Source: Clostridiales bacterium (lineage in GTDB: Bacteria; Bacillota; Clostridia; Oscillospirales; Oscillospiraceae). From it: 64,000 nucleotides of DNA. Below, in pieces: positions 24,602 to 33,907 of this stretch; the first letter of the stretch is position 1, and each line of letters opens with the position of its first letter. The stretch is taken from positions 30,570 through 94,569 of the forward strand of contig SFGJ01000005.1 of assembly GCA_004557655.1 (NCBI GenBank). The letters are read 5' to 3'. Position numbers and translations under genes: made by a program. The notes beneath the pieces are model-generated. The model was not told where the DNA came from, searched no databases, and saw only the letters and a list, made by a program, of their open reading frames with translations.

Positions 24602-25921
24602 ATGGGCAGCTATATTCCCTCTACCGGGGCGCAGCGGAAGGAAATGCTCCGTGCCGTGGGCGTTACCGGCACACGGGAGCTTTTTCGGGATGTGCCGGAG
24701 CAGATGCTCCTGCATGAGCCGCTGAAGATCCCCCACGGGATGAGCGAGCTGGATGTCAGCCGCGCCATGTCCGCCATGGCGGAGAAGAACCGGGTGTATG
24801 CCACGGTGCTTCGCGGCGCAGGCTCCTACGACCACTACATCCCCTCCATCGTCAAGTATATTCCCGCCAAGGAGGAGTTCTTCACGGCGTATACGCCCTA
24901 TCAGGCGGAAATGAGCCAGGGCCTTCTGCAGTCTATCTTTGAGTACCAGACCATGATCTGCGAGCTGACGGGCATGGATGTGTCCAACGCCTCCGTGTAT
25001 GACGGAGCTACCGCCGCCGCCGAGGCTGCCGCCATGTGCCGTGACCGCAGGCGCAGGGTGACCCTTATCTCCGGCGCGGCCCATCCCGACACCATCAACA
25101 CCGTGCGCACTTACTGCTATGGTACCGGTGACGAGCTGTGTGTGGTGCCGGTGAAGGACGGCAAGACGGATCCGGAGGCTCTGAAGAAAATGCTCACCGC
25201 CGAGGTTGCTTCCTTCTATGTGCAGCAGCCCAACTTCTTCGGCCAGTTCGAGGATGCCGAGGCTCTGGGCCAGGCGGTGCATGAGGCTGGCGCCCAGTAC
25301 ATCATGGGCTGCAACCCCATCGCTCTGGCAATCATGAAGACCCCTCGTGCCTGCGGCGCCGATATTGCCGTGGGTGAGGGTCAGCCTTTGGGTCTGCCCA
25401 TGGGCTGCGGCGGCCCCTACCTGGGCTACATGGCCGCCACTGAAAAGATGATGCGCAAGCTGCCCGGCCGCATCGTGGGAGAGACCACCGATCACGACGG
25501 ACGACGTGCCTATGTGCTGAGCTTGCAGGCTCGTGAGCAGCACATCCGCCGGGAAAAGGCCAGCAGCAACATCTGCTCCAACGAGGCCCTGTGCGCCCTG
25601 ACCGCAGGGCTGTACATGGCCACCATGGGCCCGGACGGTATGGCCCAGGCGGCGGAGCAGTCCATGGCCAAGGCACACTATCTGGCAAAAGAGCTGTGCG
25701 CCGTACCCGGTGTGGAGCTTGCCTATACCGGCGAATATTTCCATGAGTTTGTGACCCGTATGCCCCGGCATGGGGAGGTTCTCAAGGCCCTGGCGGAGGC
25801 CGACATTCTGGGCGGCCTGCCTGTGGGCGAGGACGGCGTTCTGTGGTGCGCCACGGAGAAGGTCTCCCGTGCCCAGCTTGACAAGGCTGTTTCCATTGTG
25901 AAGGAGGTGCTGGCAAAATGA
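24602..25921 (+). CDS. gcvPA: Glycine dehydrogenase (decarboxylating) subunit 1
   Basis: A 439-residue alpha subunit of the split P-protein, which decarboxylates glycine with PLP in partnership with GcvPB. The family start SYIPSTGAQRKEMLRAVGV and the blocks YDHYIPSIVKYI, FTAYTPYQAEMSQGLLQSIFEYQTMI and EQHIRREKASSNICSNEAL are all present. The alpha subunit lacks the PLP lysine, as expected. ATG 24602 immediately follows the gcvH stop, and the end overlaps gcvPB by 4 bp (ATGA), which should give balanced subunits. Confidence 0.95.
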   Translation: MGSYIPSTGAQRKEMLRAVGVTGTRELFRDVPEQMLLHEPLKIPHGMSELDVSRAMSAMAEKNRVYATVLRGAGSYDHYIPSIVKYIPAKEEFFTAYTPYQAEMSQGLLQSIFEYQTMICELTGMDVSNASVYDGATAAAEAAAMCRDRRRRVTLISGAAHPDTINTVRTYCYGTGDELCVVPVKDGKTDPEALKKMLTAEVASFYVQQPNFFGQFEDAEALGQAVHEAGAQYIMGCNPIALAIMKTPRACGADIAVGEGQPLGLPMGCGGPYLGYMAATEKMMRKLPGRIVGETTDHDGRRAYVLSLQAREQHIRREKASSNICSNEALCALTAGLYMATMGPDGMAQAAEQSMAKAHYLAKELCAVPGVELAYTGEYFHEFVTRMPRHGEVLKALAEADILGGLPVGEDGVLWCATEKVSRAQLDKAVSIVKEVLAK

Positions 25922-27321
25922 AGCTGATTTTTGAAAAGAGCGTGCCCGGACGCCGCTGCACCATTCTGCCCGCCTGCGATGTGGAGAGCGTATCCCTGCC
26001 CGATTCCCTGCGGCGCGATGAAAAGCCCGCCCTGCCGGAAATGAGCGAGACGGACATCTCCCGCCACTATACGGAGCTGTGCAAGCAGGTCCACGGCGTA
26101 AACTGCGGGTTCTACCCCCTGGGCTCCTGCACCATGAAGTATAATCCCCGCATCGACGAGGAGATGGCGGCTCTGCCCGGCTTTGCAGGCGTGCATCCCC
26201 TGTCTCCGGCGGAGGATCGCGTGGGTATGCGGCAGGTGCTGGACACCGCCAGCGAATATCTCTGCGAGATCACCGGCATGGACGATATGACCTTCCAGCC
26301 TGCCGCCGGTGCCCACGGCGAGTTCACCGGCGTGCTGCTTATCAAGCAGTACCACGATGCCCGGGGCGACAAGAAGCGCACCAAGATCATCGTGCCCGAC
26401 AGCGCCCACGGCACCAACCCTGCCACTGCGGCCATGTGCGGCTTCGATGTGGTGAACATCGCCTCCGGCCCGGACGGCTGCGTGGATCTGGACGCGCTGC
26501 GGGCTGCTCTGGGCGAGGACACCGCCGGACTCATGCTCACCAATCCCAACACCGTGGGCATCTTCGACAAGAATATTCTGGAGATCACCCGTCTGGTTCA
26601 CGAGGCAGGCGGCCTGTGCTACTACGACGGCGCCAACCTCAATGCCGTTATGGGCATTGTCCGCCCCGGCGACATGGGCTTTGACTGCATCCACATGAAC
26701 CTGCACAAGACCTTTGCCACGCCTCACGGCGGCGGCGGTCCCGGCGCGGGCGCCGTTGGCTGCAAGGCATTTTTGAAGGAATTCCTGCCCCACAGCGCTC
26801 TGGCGGAGGAGCCCGGCCACCTGCAGGTGCGCAGCTTCCAGGGGAACTTCCTGGTAGTGGTGCGTGCCCTGGCCTACCTGCTGGCTCTGGGCCGGGAGGG
26901 CATCCCCGAGGCGGCGGAGAACGCCGTGCTTAATGCCAACTATCTCATGGCCAAGCTCAAGGGCACCTATACACCCGCCTATGATCGGCTGTGCATGCAC
27001 GAATTTGTGCTGGATCTGAGCGATCTGAAAAAGGAGACGGGCGTCTCCGCTCTGGATGTGGCCAAGTCCCTCATCGACGAGGGGATCCATCCGCCTACCA
27101 TGTACTTCCCTCTGATCGTACACGAAGCACTGATGCTGGAGCCTACGGAGACGGAGGGCCCCGAGACGCTGGATCACGCCGCCGAGGTGCTGCGGATGCT
27201 GTATAAGAAGGCATTTGAGGATGCCGAAGCCATGCACACCGCTCCCCACAATATGCCCATTGGCCGGCCCGACGAGGTGCAGGCGGCCCGCAAGCCCGTG
27301 CTGCGGTGGAAGCAGGCATGA
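25918..27321 (+). CDS. gcvPB: Glycine dehydrogenase (decarboxylating) subunit 2
   Basis: A 467-residue PLP-binding beta subunit of the split P-protein. The cofactor lysine is K264 in NLHKTFATPHGGGGPGAG. FYPLGSCTMKYNPRI near residue 62 and DSAHGTNPATAAMCGF near 160 are signature blocks. The tail (HNMPIGRPDEVQAARKPVLRW) is the usual C-terminus. It overlaps both gcvPA and lplA by 4 bp, so gcvPA-gcvPB-lplA are translationally coupled. Confidence 0.96.
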   Translation: MKLIFEKSVPGRRCTILPACDVESVSLPDSLRRDEKPALPEMSETDISRHYTELCKQVHGVNCGFYPLGSCTMKYNPRIDEEMAALPGFAGVHPLSPAEDRVGMRQVLDTASEYLCEITGMDDMTFQPAAGAHGEFTGVLLIKQYHDARGDKKRTKIIVPDSAHGTNPATAAMCGFDVVNIASGPDGCVDLDALRAALGEDTAGLMLTNPNTVGIFDKNILEITRLVHEAGGLCYYDGANLNAVMGIVRPGDMGFDCIHMNLHKTFATPHGGGGPGAGAVGCKAFLKEFLPHSALAEEPGHLQVRSFQGNFLVVVRALAYLLALGREGIPEAAENAVLNANYLMAKLKGTYTPAYDRLCMHEFVLDLSDLKKETGVSALDVAKSLIDEGIHPPTMYFPLIVHEALMLEPTETEGPETLDHAAEVLRMLYKKAFEDAEAMHTAPHNMPIGRPDEVQAARKPVLRWKQA

Positions 27322-28307
27322 TCCGGCAGCTCTACACTTATTTCGGCACGGACACAGATCCATACAGCAATCTGGCGCTGGAGCAGTATCTGACGGAGAC
27401 CGTGGCCGACGAGAGAAGCTGCATTCTCTATCTCTGGCAAAACCAGAACACTGTGGTCATCGGCCGCAACCAAAATGCCTGGCGGGAATGCCGCACGGGC
27501 CTTTTGGAAAACGAGGGGGGCACTCTGGCAAGGAGGCTCTCCGGCGGCGGGGCGGTGTTTCACGACCTGGGCAACCTGAATTTTACATTCAGTGTTGCGC
27601 AGAGCAACTACGACCTTTCCCGGCAGCAGCAGGTCATTGTCATGGCCTGCCGCCTGCTGGGGATCCGGGCGGAGCTGTCCGGCCGCAACGATCTGCTGGC
27701 GGAGGGACGGAAGTTCTCCGGTAATTCCTACTACTCCCATGACGGTAAGGCCTTTCACAACGGGACGCTACTCATTGACGCCGACATGGAGAAGATGGGC
27801 CGTTATCTCAGCCCCTCCACCGCAAAGATCGTCAGCAAGGGTGTGGATTCCGTCCGTTCCCGGGTGGTGAATCTTCGGGAGCTGTGTCCCGGCCTCACGG
27901 TGGAGAAGATGGCCGATGCCATGATCCAGGCCTTTGAGCAGGTCTACGGCCTGCCCTCCACGCCTTTGCACAGGGAGGATTTTGACGCGGCGAAGCTGGA
28001 AAAGCTGAGGGATCAGTTCAGCAGCCGGAGCTGGGTGTTCCGTCCGGAGCTGCCCTTTGACTTCGCCTGCGGCGACAAGTTCGGCTGGGGCGAGATCCGT
28101 CTGCAGCTTCGGATAGGGGAGGGCGTGTGCCTCCATGCGGAGGTGTATACCGACGCCATGGACGCCGATCTCTCTGCCGTACTGGAACACGCTCTGGAGG
28201 GCTGCACCTTTTCCGCCTGCGACCTGTTCCGGGGGATCAACGGCGCATCGGTGCCGCCGGAGGTCAAGACCGACCTGTGCGGCCTCATCGCCGCCCAGAA
28301 CATTTAG
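27318..28307 (+). CDS. lplA: Lipoate-protein ligase A
   Basis: A 329-residue ATP-dependent ligase that attaches free lipoate to the GcvH lysine. The fold motifs NQNTVVIGRNQNAWRE, RRLSGGGAVFHDLGNLNFTF (RRxSGGGxVxHD) and GRKFSGNSYYSHDGKAFHNGTLL (with the catalytic lysine) are present, followed by an accessory C-terminal domain (about 245-329). ATG 27318 overlaps the gcvPB stop. Its place inside the gcv operon marks GcvH as the likely main substrate. Confidence 0.94.
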   Translation: MIRQLYTYFGTDTDPYSNLALEQYLTETVADERSCILYLWQNQNTVVIGRNQNAWRECRTGLLENEGGTLARRLSGGGAVFHDLGNLNFTFSVAQSNYDLSRQQQVIVMACRLLGIRAELSGRNDLLAEGRKFSGNSYYSHDGKAFHNGTLLIDADMEKMGRYLSPSTAKIVSKGVDSVRSRVVNLRELCPGLTVEKMADAMIQAFEQVYGLPSTPLHREDFDAAKLEKLRDQFSSRSWVFRPELPFDFACGDKFGWGEIRLQLRIGEGVCLHAEVYTDAMDADLSAVLEHALEGCTFSACDLFRGINGASVPPEVKTDLCGLIAAQNI

Positions 28308-28327
28308 AAATCTCAGGAGGACACAGT

Positions 28328-29710
28328 ATGTCTGACTATCAACTCATCGTCATCGGTGCCGGCCCCGGCGGTTATACGGCGGCGCTGCGGGCGGCCAAGC
28401 TGGGTCTGCACACCGCCATCGTGGAGCGCCGGGAGGTGGGCGGCACCTGCCTGAATCGGGGCTGCATCCCCACCAAGACGCTGCTCCACGCCTCCCAGGT
28501 ATACAGTGACGCGGCGGAGGGCGCGCGGATGGGCGTTCACGCCGGGAATATTTCCTACGATATGGGCGAGATCTTCGCCTATAAGCGCAGTGTGTCCGAC
28601 AAGCTGCGCCAGGGCATCCACGCCCTGCTCAAGGGCGCCAAGGTGGATGTCGTGGAGGGTACGGCGCAGATCACCGCCCCCGGCGAGGTGACTGTCACCG
28701 CACCGGACGGCGCGGCAGTGCAGTATACCGCCGAACGCATCCTGGCCGCTACCGGCTCTGTGAATGTGCGCCCGCCCATTCCAGGTCTGGAGCTTCCCGG
28801 TGTCATGACCTCCGATGAGCTGCTGGAGGGCACGGACAAGCCCTATGAGTCTCTGGTTATCATCGGCGGCGGCGTCATTGGCGTAGAATTCGCCACATTT
28901 TACAGCAATCTGGGCTGCCGTGTCACTCTGGTGGAGGGTATGGCCAATCTCCTGCCCATGATGGACCGGGAGCTGGGACAGAATCTGGCGCAGATCCTGA
29001 AAAAGAAAGGCGTGGAGGTGCTGACCTCCGCTATGGTGCAGTCCTTGGAGCCTGCGGAGGGCGGTCTGTGCGTCCATCTGCGGCAGAAGGACAAGGATGT
29101 GGCCGTCACCGGTGAAAAGGTGCTGTGCGCCATCGGCCGCCGGGCCTATTTCGATGGGCTGTTTGCCCCGGGGATGATGCCCTCGCTGAACGGCAAGCGT
29201 CTGCTGGTGGACGAAAACTACCAGACCTCCATCCCCGGCGTGTACGCCATCGGCGACGCGTCCTCCACGGTGCAGCTGGCCCATGTGGCGGCGGCCCAGG
29301 GCACGGATTGCGTGGAGCGGATGTGCGGCAGCAAGGGCACTACCGATCTCCGAGTGATCCCCAGCTGCATTTACAGCGCCCCGGAGATCGCCGTGGTAGG
29401 CCTCACCGAGGCGGAAGCCAAGGAGCAGGGCATCCCCGCCGTGTCCGGCAAATGCACTCTCTTCAGCAATGCCCGCACTATCATCGAGGATCCCGGCCGC
29501 TGCTTTATGAAGCTGGTGGGCCGCACCGATACCCGTGAGGTCATCGGCGCGCAGCTCATGTGTCAGCACGCCAGCGACATGATCTCCCAGATCAGCACCG
29601 CCATGGTGAACCATCTCACGGCGGAGCAGCTTCTGTCCGTCATGCGGCCCCATCCTTCCTTCGAGGAGGCCATGGCCGAGGCCGTGGAGAATCTGATCAG
29701 CAAATTATGA
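28328..29710 (+). CDS. lpdA: Dihydrolipoyl dehydrogenase (L protein)
   Basis: A 460-residue FAD disulfide oxidoreductase that reoxidises dihydrolipoyl-GcvH with NAD+. The FAD motif GAGPGGYTAAL starts at residue 10, the redox-active disulfide is C41/C46 in GGTCLNRGCIPTK, the NAD motif is IIGGGVIGVEFATFY near 180, and the C-terminal His-Glu pair lies in RPHPSFEEAMAEA. There is no lipoyl domain. ATG 28328 follows AGGAGGACAC. It is the last gene before a terminator, completing a T, H, P1, P2, ligase, L operon. Confidence 0.96.
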   Translation: MSDYQLIVIGAGPGGYTAALRAAKLGLHTAIVERREVGGTCLNRGCIPTKTLLHASQVYSDAAEGARMGVHAGNISYDMGEIFAYKRSVSDKLRQGIHALLKGAKVDVVEGTAQITAPGEVTVTAPDGAAVQYTAERILAATGSVNVRPPIPGLELPGVMTSDELLEGTDKPYESLVIIGGGVIGVEFATFYSNLGCRVTLVEGMANLLPMMDRELGQNLAQILKKKGVEVLTSAMVQSLEPAEGGLCVHLRQKDKDVAVTGEKVLCAIGRRAYFDGLFAPGMMPSLNGKRLLVDENYQTSIPGVYAIGDASSTVQLAHVAAAQGTDCVERMCGSKGTTDLRVIPSCIYSAPEIAVVGLTEAEAKEQGIPAVSGKCTLFSNARTIIEDPGRCFMKLVGRTDTREVIGAQLMCQHASDMISQISTAMVNHLTAEQLLSVMRPHPSFEEAMAEAVENLISKL

Positions 29711-29721
29711 GCCATTTGCTG

Positions 29722-29751
29722 CAGGGGACGCGCCGCGTCCCCTGTTTTTTT
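29722..29751 (+). terminator. Terminator of the gcv operon
   Basis: CAGGGGACGCG / CGCGTCCCCTG stem, 1-2 nt loop, followed by seven T. Some read-through into the next gene is possible. Confidence 0.93.
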
Positions 29752-29764
29752 GAGGTGAACCGCT

Positions 29765-30319
29765 ATGGATGAGAGAAAAAACGCCCTGCGCCGTGAGCTG
29801 GCGGAGGTGGAGAGAGCCATGTCTCCGGAGGAGAAACAGACATCCGACCGGGCCATCCTTTGCCATGTGCTGTCCGCACCGGCGTATCAAAATGCCCGCA
29901 CGGTTTTTTGCTTTGTGGGCCGGGAAGATGAAATAGACACCCGCCCGCTTCTGGAGCGGGTGCTGGCTGACGGCAAGCGGTTGTGCGTCCCCCTGTGCGT
30001 GGGGAAGGGCATCATGGAGTGCCGGGCGGTCACCGATCTTTCCCGGCTTGCCTGCGGGCGCTATGGCATTTGGGAGCCGCCTGCGGACGCTCCCCTTGTG
30101 ATCCGGGAGGACATTGACCTGACCATTGTCCCCTGCGTGGGCGCGGCGTCCGATGGCCGCCGGCTGGGCCGTGGCGGCGGGTACTATGACCGATTTTTAT
30201 CCGGCTATCGGGGCCGGACTCTGCTGCTGTGCCGGGGTGTGCTTTTGCGGGATGATATTCCACGGGAGCCCCACGACATTCTTATACCCCATCTGGTGAC
30301 AGAGGAGGGAATTGTGTAG
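29765..30319 (+). CDS. fau: 5-formyltetrahydrofolate cyclo-ligase
   Basis: A 184-residue MTHFS (YgfA) that converts 5-formyl-THF to 5,10-methenyl-THF with ATP and so rescues a folate by-product made by SHMT. The N-terminal KNALRRELAEVERAMSPEEKQ with basic residues, FCFVGREDEIDTRPLLERVLADGKRLCVP and the ATP loop GRRLGRGGGYYDRFL (about 135-150) are family hallmarks. The start sits 14 bp after the gcv terminator and no separate promoter is obvious, so expression may depend on read-through. Its position between gcv and folD/fhs extends the one-carbon theme. Confidence 0.92.
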   Translation: MDERKNALRRELAEVERAMSPEEKQTSDRAILCHVLSAPAYQNARTVFCFVGREDEIDTRPLLERVLADGKRLCVPLCVGKGIMECRAVTDLSRLACGRYGIWEPPADAPLVIREDIDLTIVPCVGAASDGRRLGRGGGYYDRFLSGYRGRTLLLCRGVLLRDDIPREPHDILIPHLVTEEGIV

Positions 30320-30347
30320 CAAGCATCTAATTTCCCCACAAATCTCG

Positions 30348-30376
30348 TTGATTTTTCACCCCTGCTGCTTTATAAT
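30348..30376 (+). promoter_or_regulatory. Promoter of the yfmF-yfmH-lgt-folD-fhs run
   Basis: TTGATT, 17-bp spacer, TATAAT; the start codon follows after 42 bp with AGGAGGGA in front. Confidence 0.85.
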
Positions 30377-30417
30377 AAACTCCGTATACGCAATAGATCA
30401 GCAGGAGGGATTTCCAA

Positions 30418-31686
30418 ATGAATGAATATCGCAAGGAGATCATGCGTAATGTCTACCTCACGGTCTTGCCCGCCCGGAAATTCAAGACCAGCTGCCTGTC
30501 TGCCCAATTCGTCACGGCCCTAAGCCGGGAGACCGCGTCCTATAATGCGCTGCTGCCGTCAGTTTTGAACCGCGGCACCATGCGTTATCCCGATATGGAG
30601 TCGCTGTCCGCCGCCATGGATACTCTCTACGGCACCACCGTCAGCACCACCATCCGCAAAAACGGTGAGCGGCAGTGCGTGGGCTTTGTGGCAAGCTGCA
30701 TCGACGACCGCTTCGCCTTAGGCGGAGAGAAACTGCTGGAGCCTATGGCCGATCTGGTGGGCGAGCTGCTGTTAGACCCTGTCACCCGGGGCGGCCGCTA
30801 TCTCAAGGAGTATGTGGACGGTGAGAAGGTCAATTTGATGGACAGCATCCGTGCCATCCGCAATGATAAGCGGGACTGGGCCAACCTCCGGCTTCTGCAG
30901 GAGATGTGCGCCGACGAGCCTTACGGCGTCAGCCGCCTGGGGGACGAGGAGACCGTCCGAAAGATCACCAATCACACCCTCTACCGCCACGCCCAGCAGA
31001 TGATGTCTGCCGCCCGGCTGGAGCTTTTGTACTGCGGCAGCGCTGATGCCCGGCGTGTGGAGGATGCGGTGGGACGGGCCTTTGCCACCCTGCCCCGTGG
31101 CCCGGTGGAGGAATTGCCCGAGATGCAGATTTTTTCCGCTCCGGAAACGCCCCGCTTTGTCACCGAGGAGATGGATGTCACGCAGGGCAAGCTCTCCATG
31201 GGTTTCCGCTGCGGCAGCGACGACGTGCCCGCCATGGTACTGACCAATCTGATTTTCGGCGGCTCCAGCAATTCCAAACTGTTTATGAATGTTCGGGAGA
31301 AGCTCTCCCTTTGCTACTATGCCTCCAGTTCTTACGCCCGCTCCAAGAAGATCCTCACCGTGTCCTCCGGCATTGAGACGAAGGATTACGACCGCACTCT
31401 GGAGGAAATCCTGCACCAGCTTCGCCTGGTGCAGGAGGGACAGTGGGAAGATTGGGAGCTGGACGGCGCCAGAAGTACGGTGCTCAATTCCCTGCGCTCC
31501 GTGGCCGATTCACAGGGCGCGCTGGAGAATTTCTATATGAGCCGCGCGGCGGTGGATTTGCGGGAAACTCCGGAGGAGCTGATGCAGAGCCTTATGACAG
31601 TGACGCCGGAGCGCATCCGTGAAGCGGCGGAGAGCATTCAGCTTGACACCGTGTACTTCCTGCGCGGAAAGGAGGCAGAGGAATGA
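30418..31686 (+). CDS. yfmF: M16-like protein YfmF (EF-P 5-aminopentanol modification-associated)
   Basis: A 422-residue peptidase M16 fold protein without the HxxEH zinc motif, as usual for the YfmF/YmfF partner. N-terminal beta-strands (RNVYLTVLPARKFKTSCLSAQF) and the paired M16 halves (GGSSNSKLFMNVREKLSLCYYASSSYARSK near 280-310) are visible. In B. subtilis the YmfF/YmfH pair is tied to maturation of the elongation factor P modification. ATG 30418 follows AGGAGGGATTTCCAA. It overlaps the active partner by 4 bp. Confidence 0.88.
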   Translation: MNEYRKEIMRNVYLTVLPARKFKTSCLSAQFVTALSRETASYNALLPSVLNRGTMRYPDMESLSAAMDTLYGTTVSTTIRKNGERQCVGFVASCIDDRFALGGEKLLEPMADLVGELLLDPVTRGGRYLKEYVDGEKVNLMDSIRAIRNDKRDWANLRLLQEMCADEPYGVSRLGDEETVRKITNHTLYRHAQQMMSAARLELLYCGSADARRVEDAVGRAFATLPRGPVEELPEMQIFSAPETPRFVTEEMDVTQGKLSMGFRCGSDDVPAMVLTNLIFGGSSNSKLFMNVREKLSLCYYASSSYARSKKILTVSSGIETKDYDRTLEEILHQLRLVQEGQWEDWELDGARSTVLNSLRSVADSQGALENFYMSRAAVDLRETPEELMQSLMTVTPERIREAAESIQLDTVYFLRGKEAEE

Positions 31687-32954
31687 AAGAGATGGAATAC
31701 AGCCGCATCGGTGAGACCGCCGTGTGGAAGACTCTGCCCAACGGCTTGCCGGTCTGTGTCATTCGTAAACCCGGCTACACCCGCAAATATGCCTTCTTTG
31801 CCACCCACTACGGCGGCATGGACCTGCGCTTTCAGTTGGACGGCCGGTGGCTGGATACCCCGGCGGGCATTGCTCACTATCTGGAGCATAAGATGTTTGA
31901 CACCGAGGACGGCAACGCCCTGCAGGAGCTTGCCAAAAACGGTGCCGAGCCAAATGCCTTTACTTCCAACGCCATGACCGGTTATTATTTCGATTCCACC
32001 GAGCATTTTGAGGAGAATCTGCGGATTTTGCTGTCCTTTGTGTCTGTTCCGTACTTCACCGACGAGAGCGTGGAAAAGGAACAGGGTATTATCGGGCAGG
32101 AGATCGGGATGATCGAGGATAATCCCGAGTGGCAGGTGTATAAGAAGCTCATGCAGGCCATGTACCGCACCAGTCCCGCCCGGGTCAGTGTGGCGGGCGA
32201 CCTGGAGAGCATCAGCCACATCACGGCCCGGACCCTCTATGACTGCCATAAGGCATTCTATACCCCCGCCAATATGTGTCTGGTGGTGGTGGGGGATCTG
32301 GATCCCTTGTCCGTATTCTCCCTGGCTGAGGAGGTTCTGCCCAAATCCAGCGGCCCCGCTATCCCCCGGGATTACGGGGAGGAGAAGGAGCTCACCCCGC
32401 TGGAGGCGGAGACCTCCTGCCGGATGGAGATCGCCATGCCCACCTTCCTGCTGGGATTCAAGTGTCCGCCCATGAGCGGCGGTCAGGAGCAGATGCGTCG
32501 CACCCTTATCGGCGAGCTGGCCTGCGATGTGCTGCTGGGTGATTCCAGCCCCCTGTACGCCAAGCTATACAGCCGGGGGCTTATCAACGGCACCTTCGGT
32601 TACAGCTTCGATACCCTCCCGGGCGCAGCCTATGCCTACATGGGCGGAGACAGCAAGGATCCCCATGCCGTGGCGGAGCTGGTGCTGCAGGAGGCCCGGC
32701 GTCTGGTGGAGGATGGCATTGATGCAGACTACTTTGAACGCATCCTGCGGGCCAACTATGGCTCCACCCTCAAGAGCCTGAATTCCTTTGAGTCCATGGC
32801 TATTTCCGTGGTGGAGGGCTGCTTTGACGGCTTTGACCCGCTGCTGTTTCCGGAGATGTTTGATTCCATCACCCGGGAGGACCTGCTTGCCTTTATCCGG
32901 GAGAACCTGTGCCGGGAGCATATGGCTCTGTCCATCGTTTATCCGAAGGAGTGA
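31683..32954 (+). CDS. yfmH: M16 zinc peptidase YfmH (EF-P 5-aminopentanol modification-associated)
   Basis: A 423-residue M16 insulinase-family protease with the inverted zinc motif HYLEH at about residues 65-69 and the distal glutamate in the EQGIIGQEIGMIEDNPEW helix. The second M16 half runs from about 180 (FYTPANMCLVVVGDLDP) and includes SSPLYAKLYSRGLINGTFGYSFD. It forms a likely heterodimer with YfmF encoded just upstream. The EF-P gene and its modification enzymes are not in this window, so the functional link is taken from the family. Confidence 0.9.
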   Translation: MKEMEYSRIGETAVWKTLPNGLPVCVIRKPGYTRKYAFFATHYGGMDLRFQLDGRWLDTPAGIAHYLEHKMFDTEDGNALQELAKNGAEPNAFTSNAMTGYYFDSTEHFEENLRILLSFVSVPYFTDESVEKEQGIIGQEIGMIEDNPEWQVYKKLMQAMYRTSPARVSVAGDLESISHITARTLYDCHKAFYTPANMCLVVVGDLDPLSVFSLAEEVLPKSSGPAIPRDYGEEKELTPLEAETSCRMEIAMPTFLLGFKCPPMSGGQEQMRRTLIGELACDVLLGDSSPLYAKLYSRGLINGTFGYSFDTLPGAAYAYMGGDSKDPHAVAELVLQEARRLVEDGIDADYFERILRANYGSTLKSLNSFESMAISVVEGCFDGFDPLLFPEMFDSITREDLLAFIRENLCREHMALSIVYPKE

Positions 32955-32958
32955 TACT

Positions 32959-33906
32959 ATGGTCGATATGAATGAAATGATTATGACCGACAGTCCCATC
33001 CGTTTTCCGGGCCTGTTCGGCGACTGGGCATTTACCGCCAGCTCCAAGGCCATTGATGTGGGCCACGGAGTCTACTGGTATGGCATCCTCATTGCCACGG
33101 GACTGGTGCTGGCCCTGCTGCTGGCATTGAGCCAGCGCAAGAAGTACGGCATCAGCGAGGAAAATCTCTACGACGGCCTGCTCTGGGGCATCCCTGTGGG
33201 TATTGTGGGCGCCCGGGTGTACTATGTCCTGTTCTATCTGGATCGTTTTCGGGACGCAGACGGAAAATTCGACTTCGGCGCTGCCATCGCCTTCTGGGAC
33301 GGCGGTCTGGCCATTTACGGCACCGTCATTGGCATCATCATTTTGGGCGCTTGCCTTTCCCGCCGTAAAGGCAAGCGCGGCTTCAAGCTGCTGGCTATGA
33401 CGGATCTGGTGGTTATGGGTCTTTTGGTGGGCCAGATCGTTGGCCGCTGGGGCAATTTTATGAACCGTGAGGCCTTCGGAGCCGAGACCACCGTTCCCTG
33501 GCGTATGCAGTTGACCACCAAGGCGGGCGAACTCATTGAGGTTCACCCCACCTTCCTGTATGAGAGCCTGTGGAATTTAGTGGGTCTGCTTCTGCTTTTG
33601 TTTGTGGTTTCCAAGCATCGGAAGTTTGACGGCCAGAACACATGGTTTTATTTCCTGTGGTATGGCATCGGCCGCTTCTGGGTGGAGGGCCTGCGGACGG
33701 ACAGCCTGTATCTCTTTGATTGGCAGCTTTTCGGTCAGCCCATCCGTGTGTCGCAGGCCCTCAGCGCTGTCATGGTAGTGGTGAGCCTTTTCCTGCTGGT
33801 GTGGAACCTGGTGCTGCACCCCCATAAGCCCGAGGAATTGTATGTCAATCAGGTGGCTGCCCGTGAACAGGCGGAGCAGCAGGAAGAAAAGCAGCAGGGG
33901 GAATGA
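32959..33906 (+). CDS. lgt: Prolipoprotein diacylglyceryl transferase
   Basis: A 315-residue membrane enzyme that moves diacylglycerol from phosphatidylglycerol to the lipobox cysteine of prolipoproteins. It has about seven helices. The signature GRWGNFMNREAFG (around residues 163-175) contains the essential arginine and asparagine, and VHPTFLYESLWNL follows. The C-terminal tail (ARE...QQEEKQQGE) is long and hydrophilic. ATG 32959 is preceded by GAAGGAG and lies 4 bp after yfmH. Several lipoproteins elsewhere in the window (42468, 46109, 54724) should be its substrates. Confidence 0.95.
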   Translation: MVDMNEMIMTDSPIRFPGLFGDWAFTASSKAIDVGHGVYWYGILIATGLVLALLLALSQRKKYGISEENLYDGLLWGIPVGIVGARVYYVLFYLDRFRDADGKFDFGAAIAFWDGGLAIYGTVIGIIILGACLSRRKGKRGFKLLAMTDLVVMGLLVGQIVGRWGNFMNREAFGAETTVPWRMQLTTKAGELIEVHPTFLYESLWNLVGLLLLLFVVSKHRKFDGQNTWFYFLWYGIGRFWVEGLRTDSLYLFDWQLFGQPIRVSQALSAVMVVVSLFLLVWNLVLHPHKPEELYVNQVAAREQAEQQEEKQQGE

Positions 33907-33907
33907 T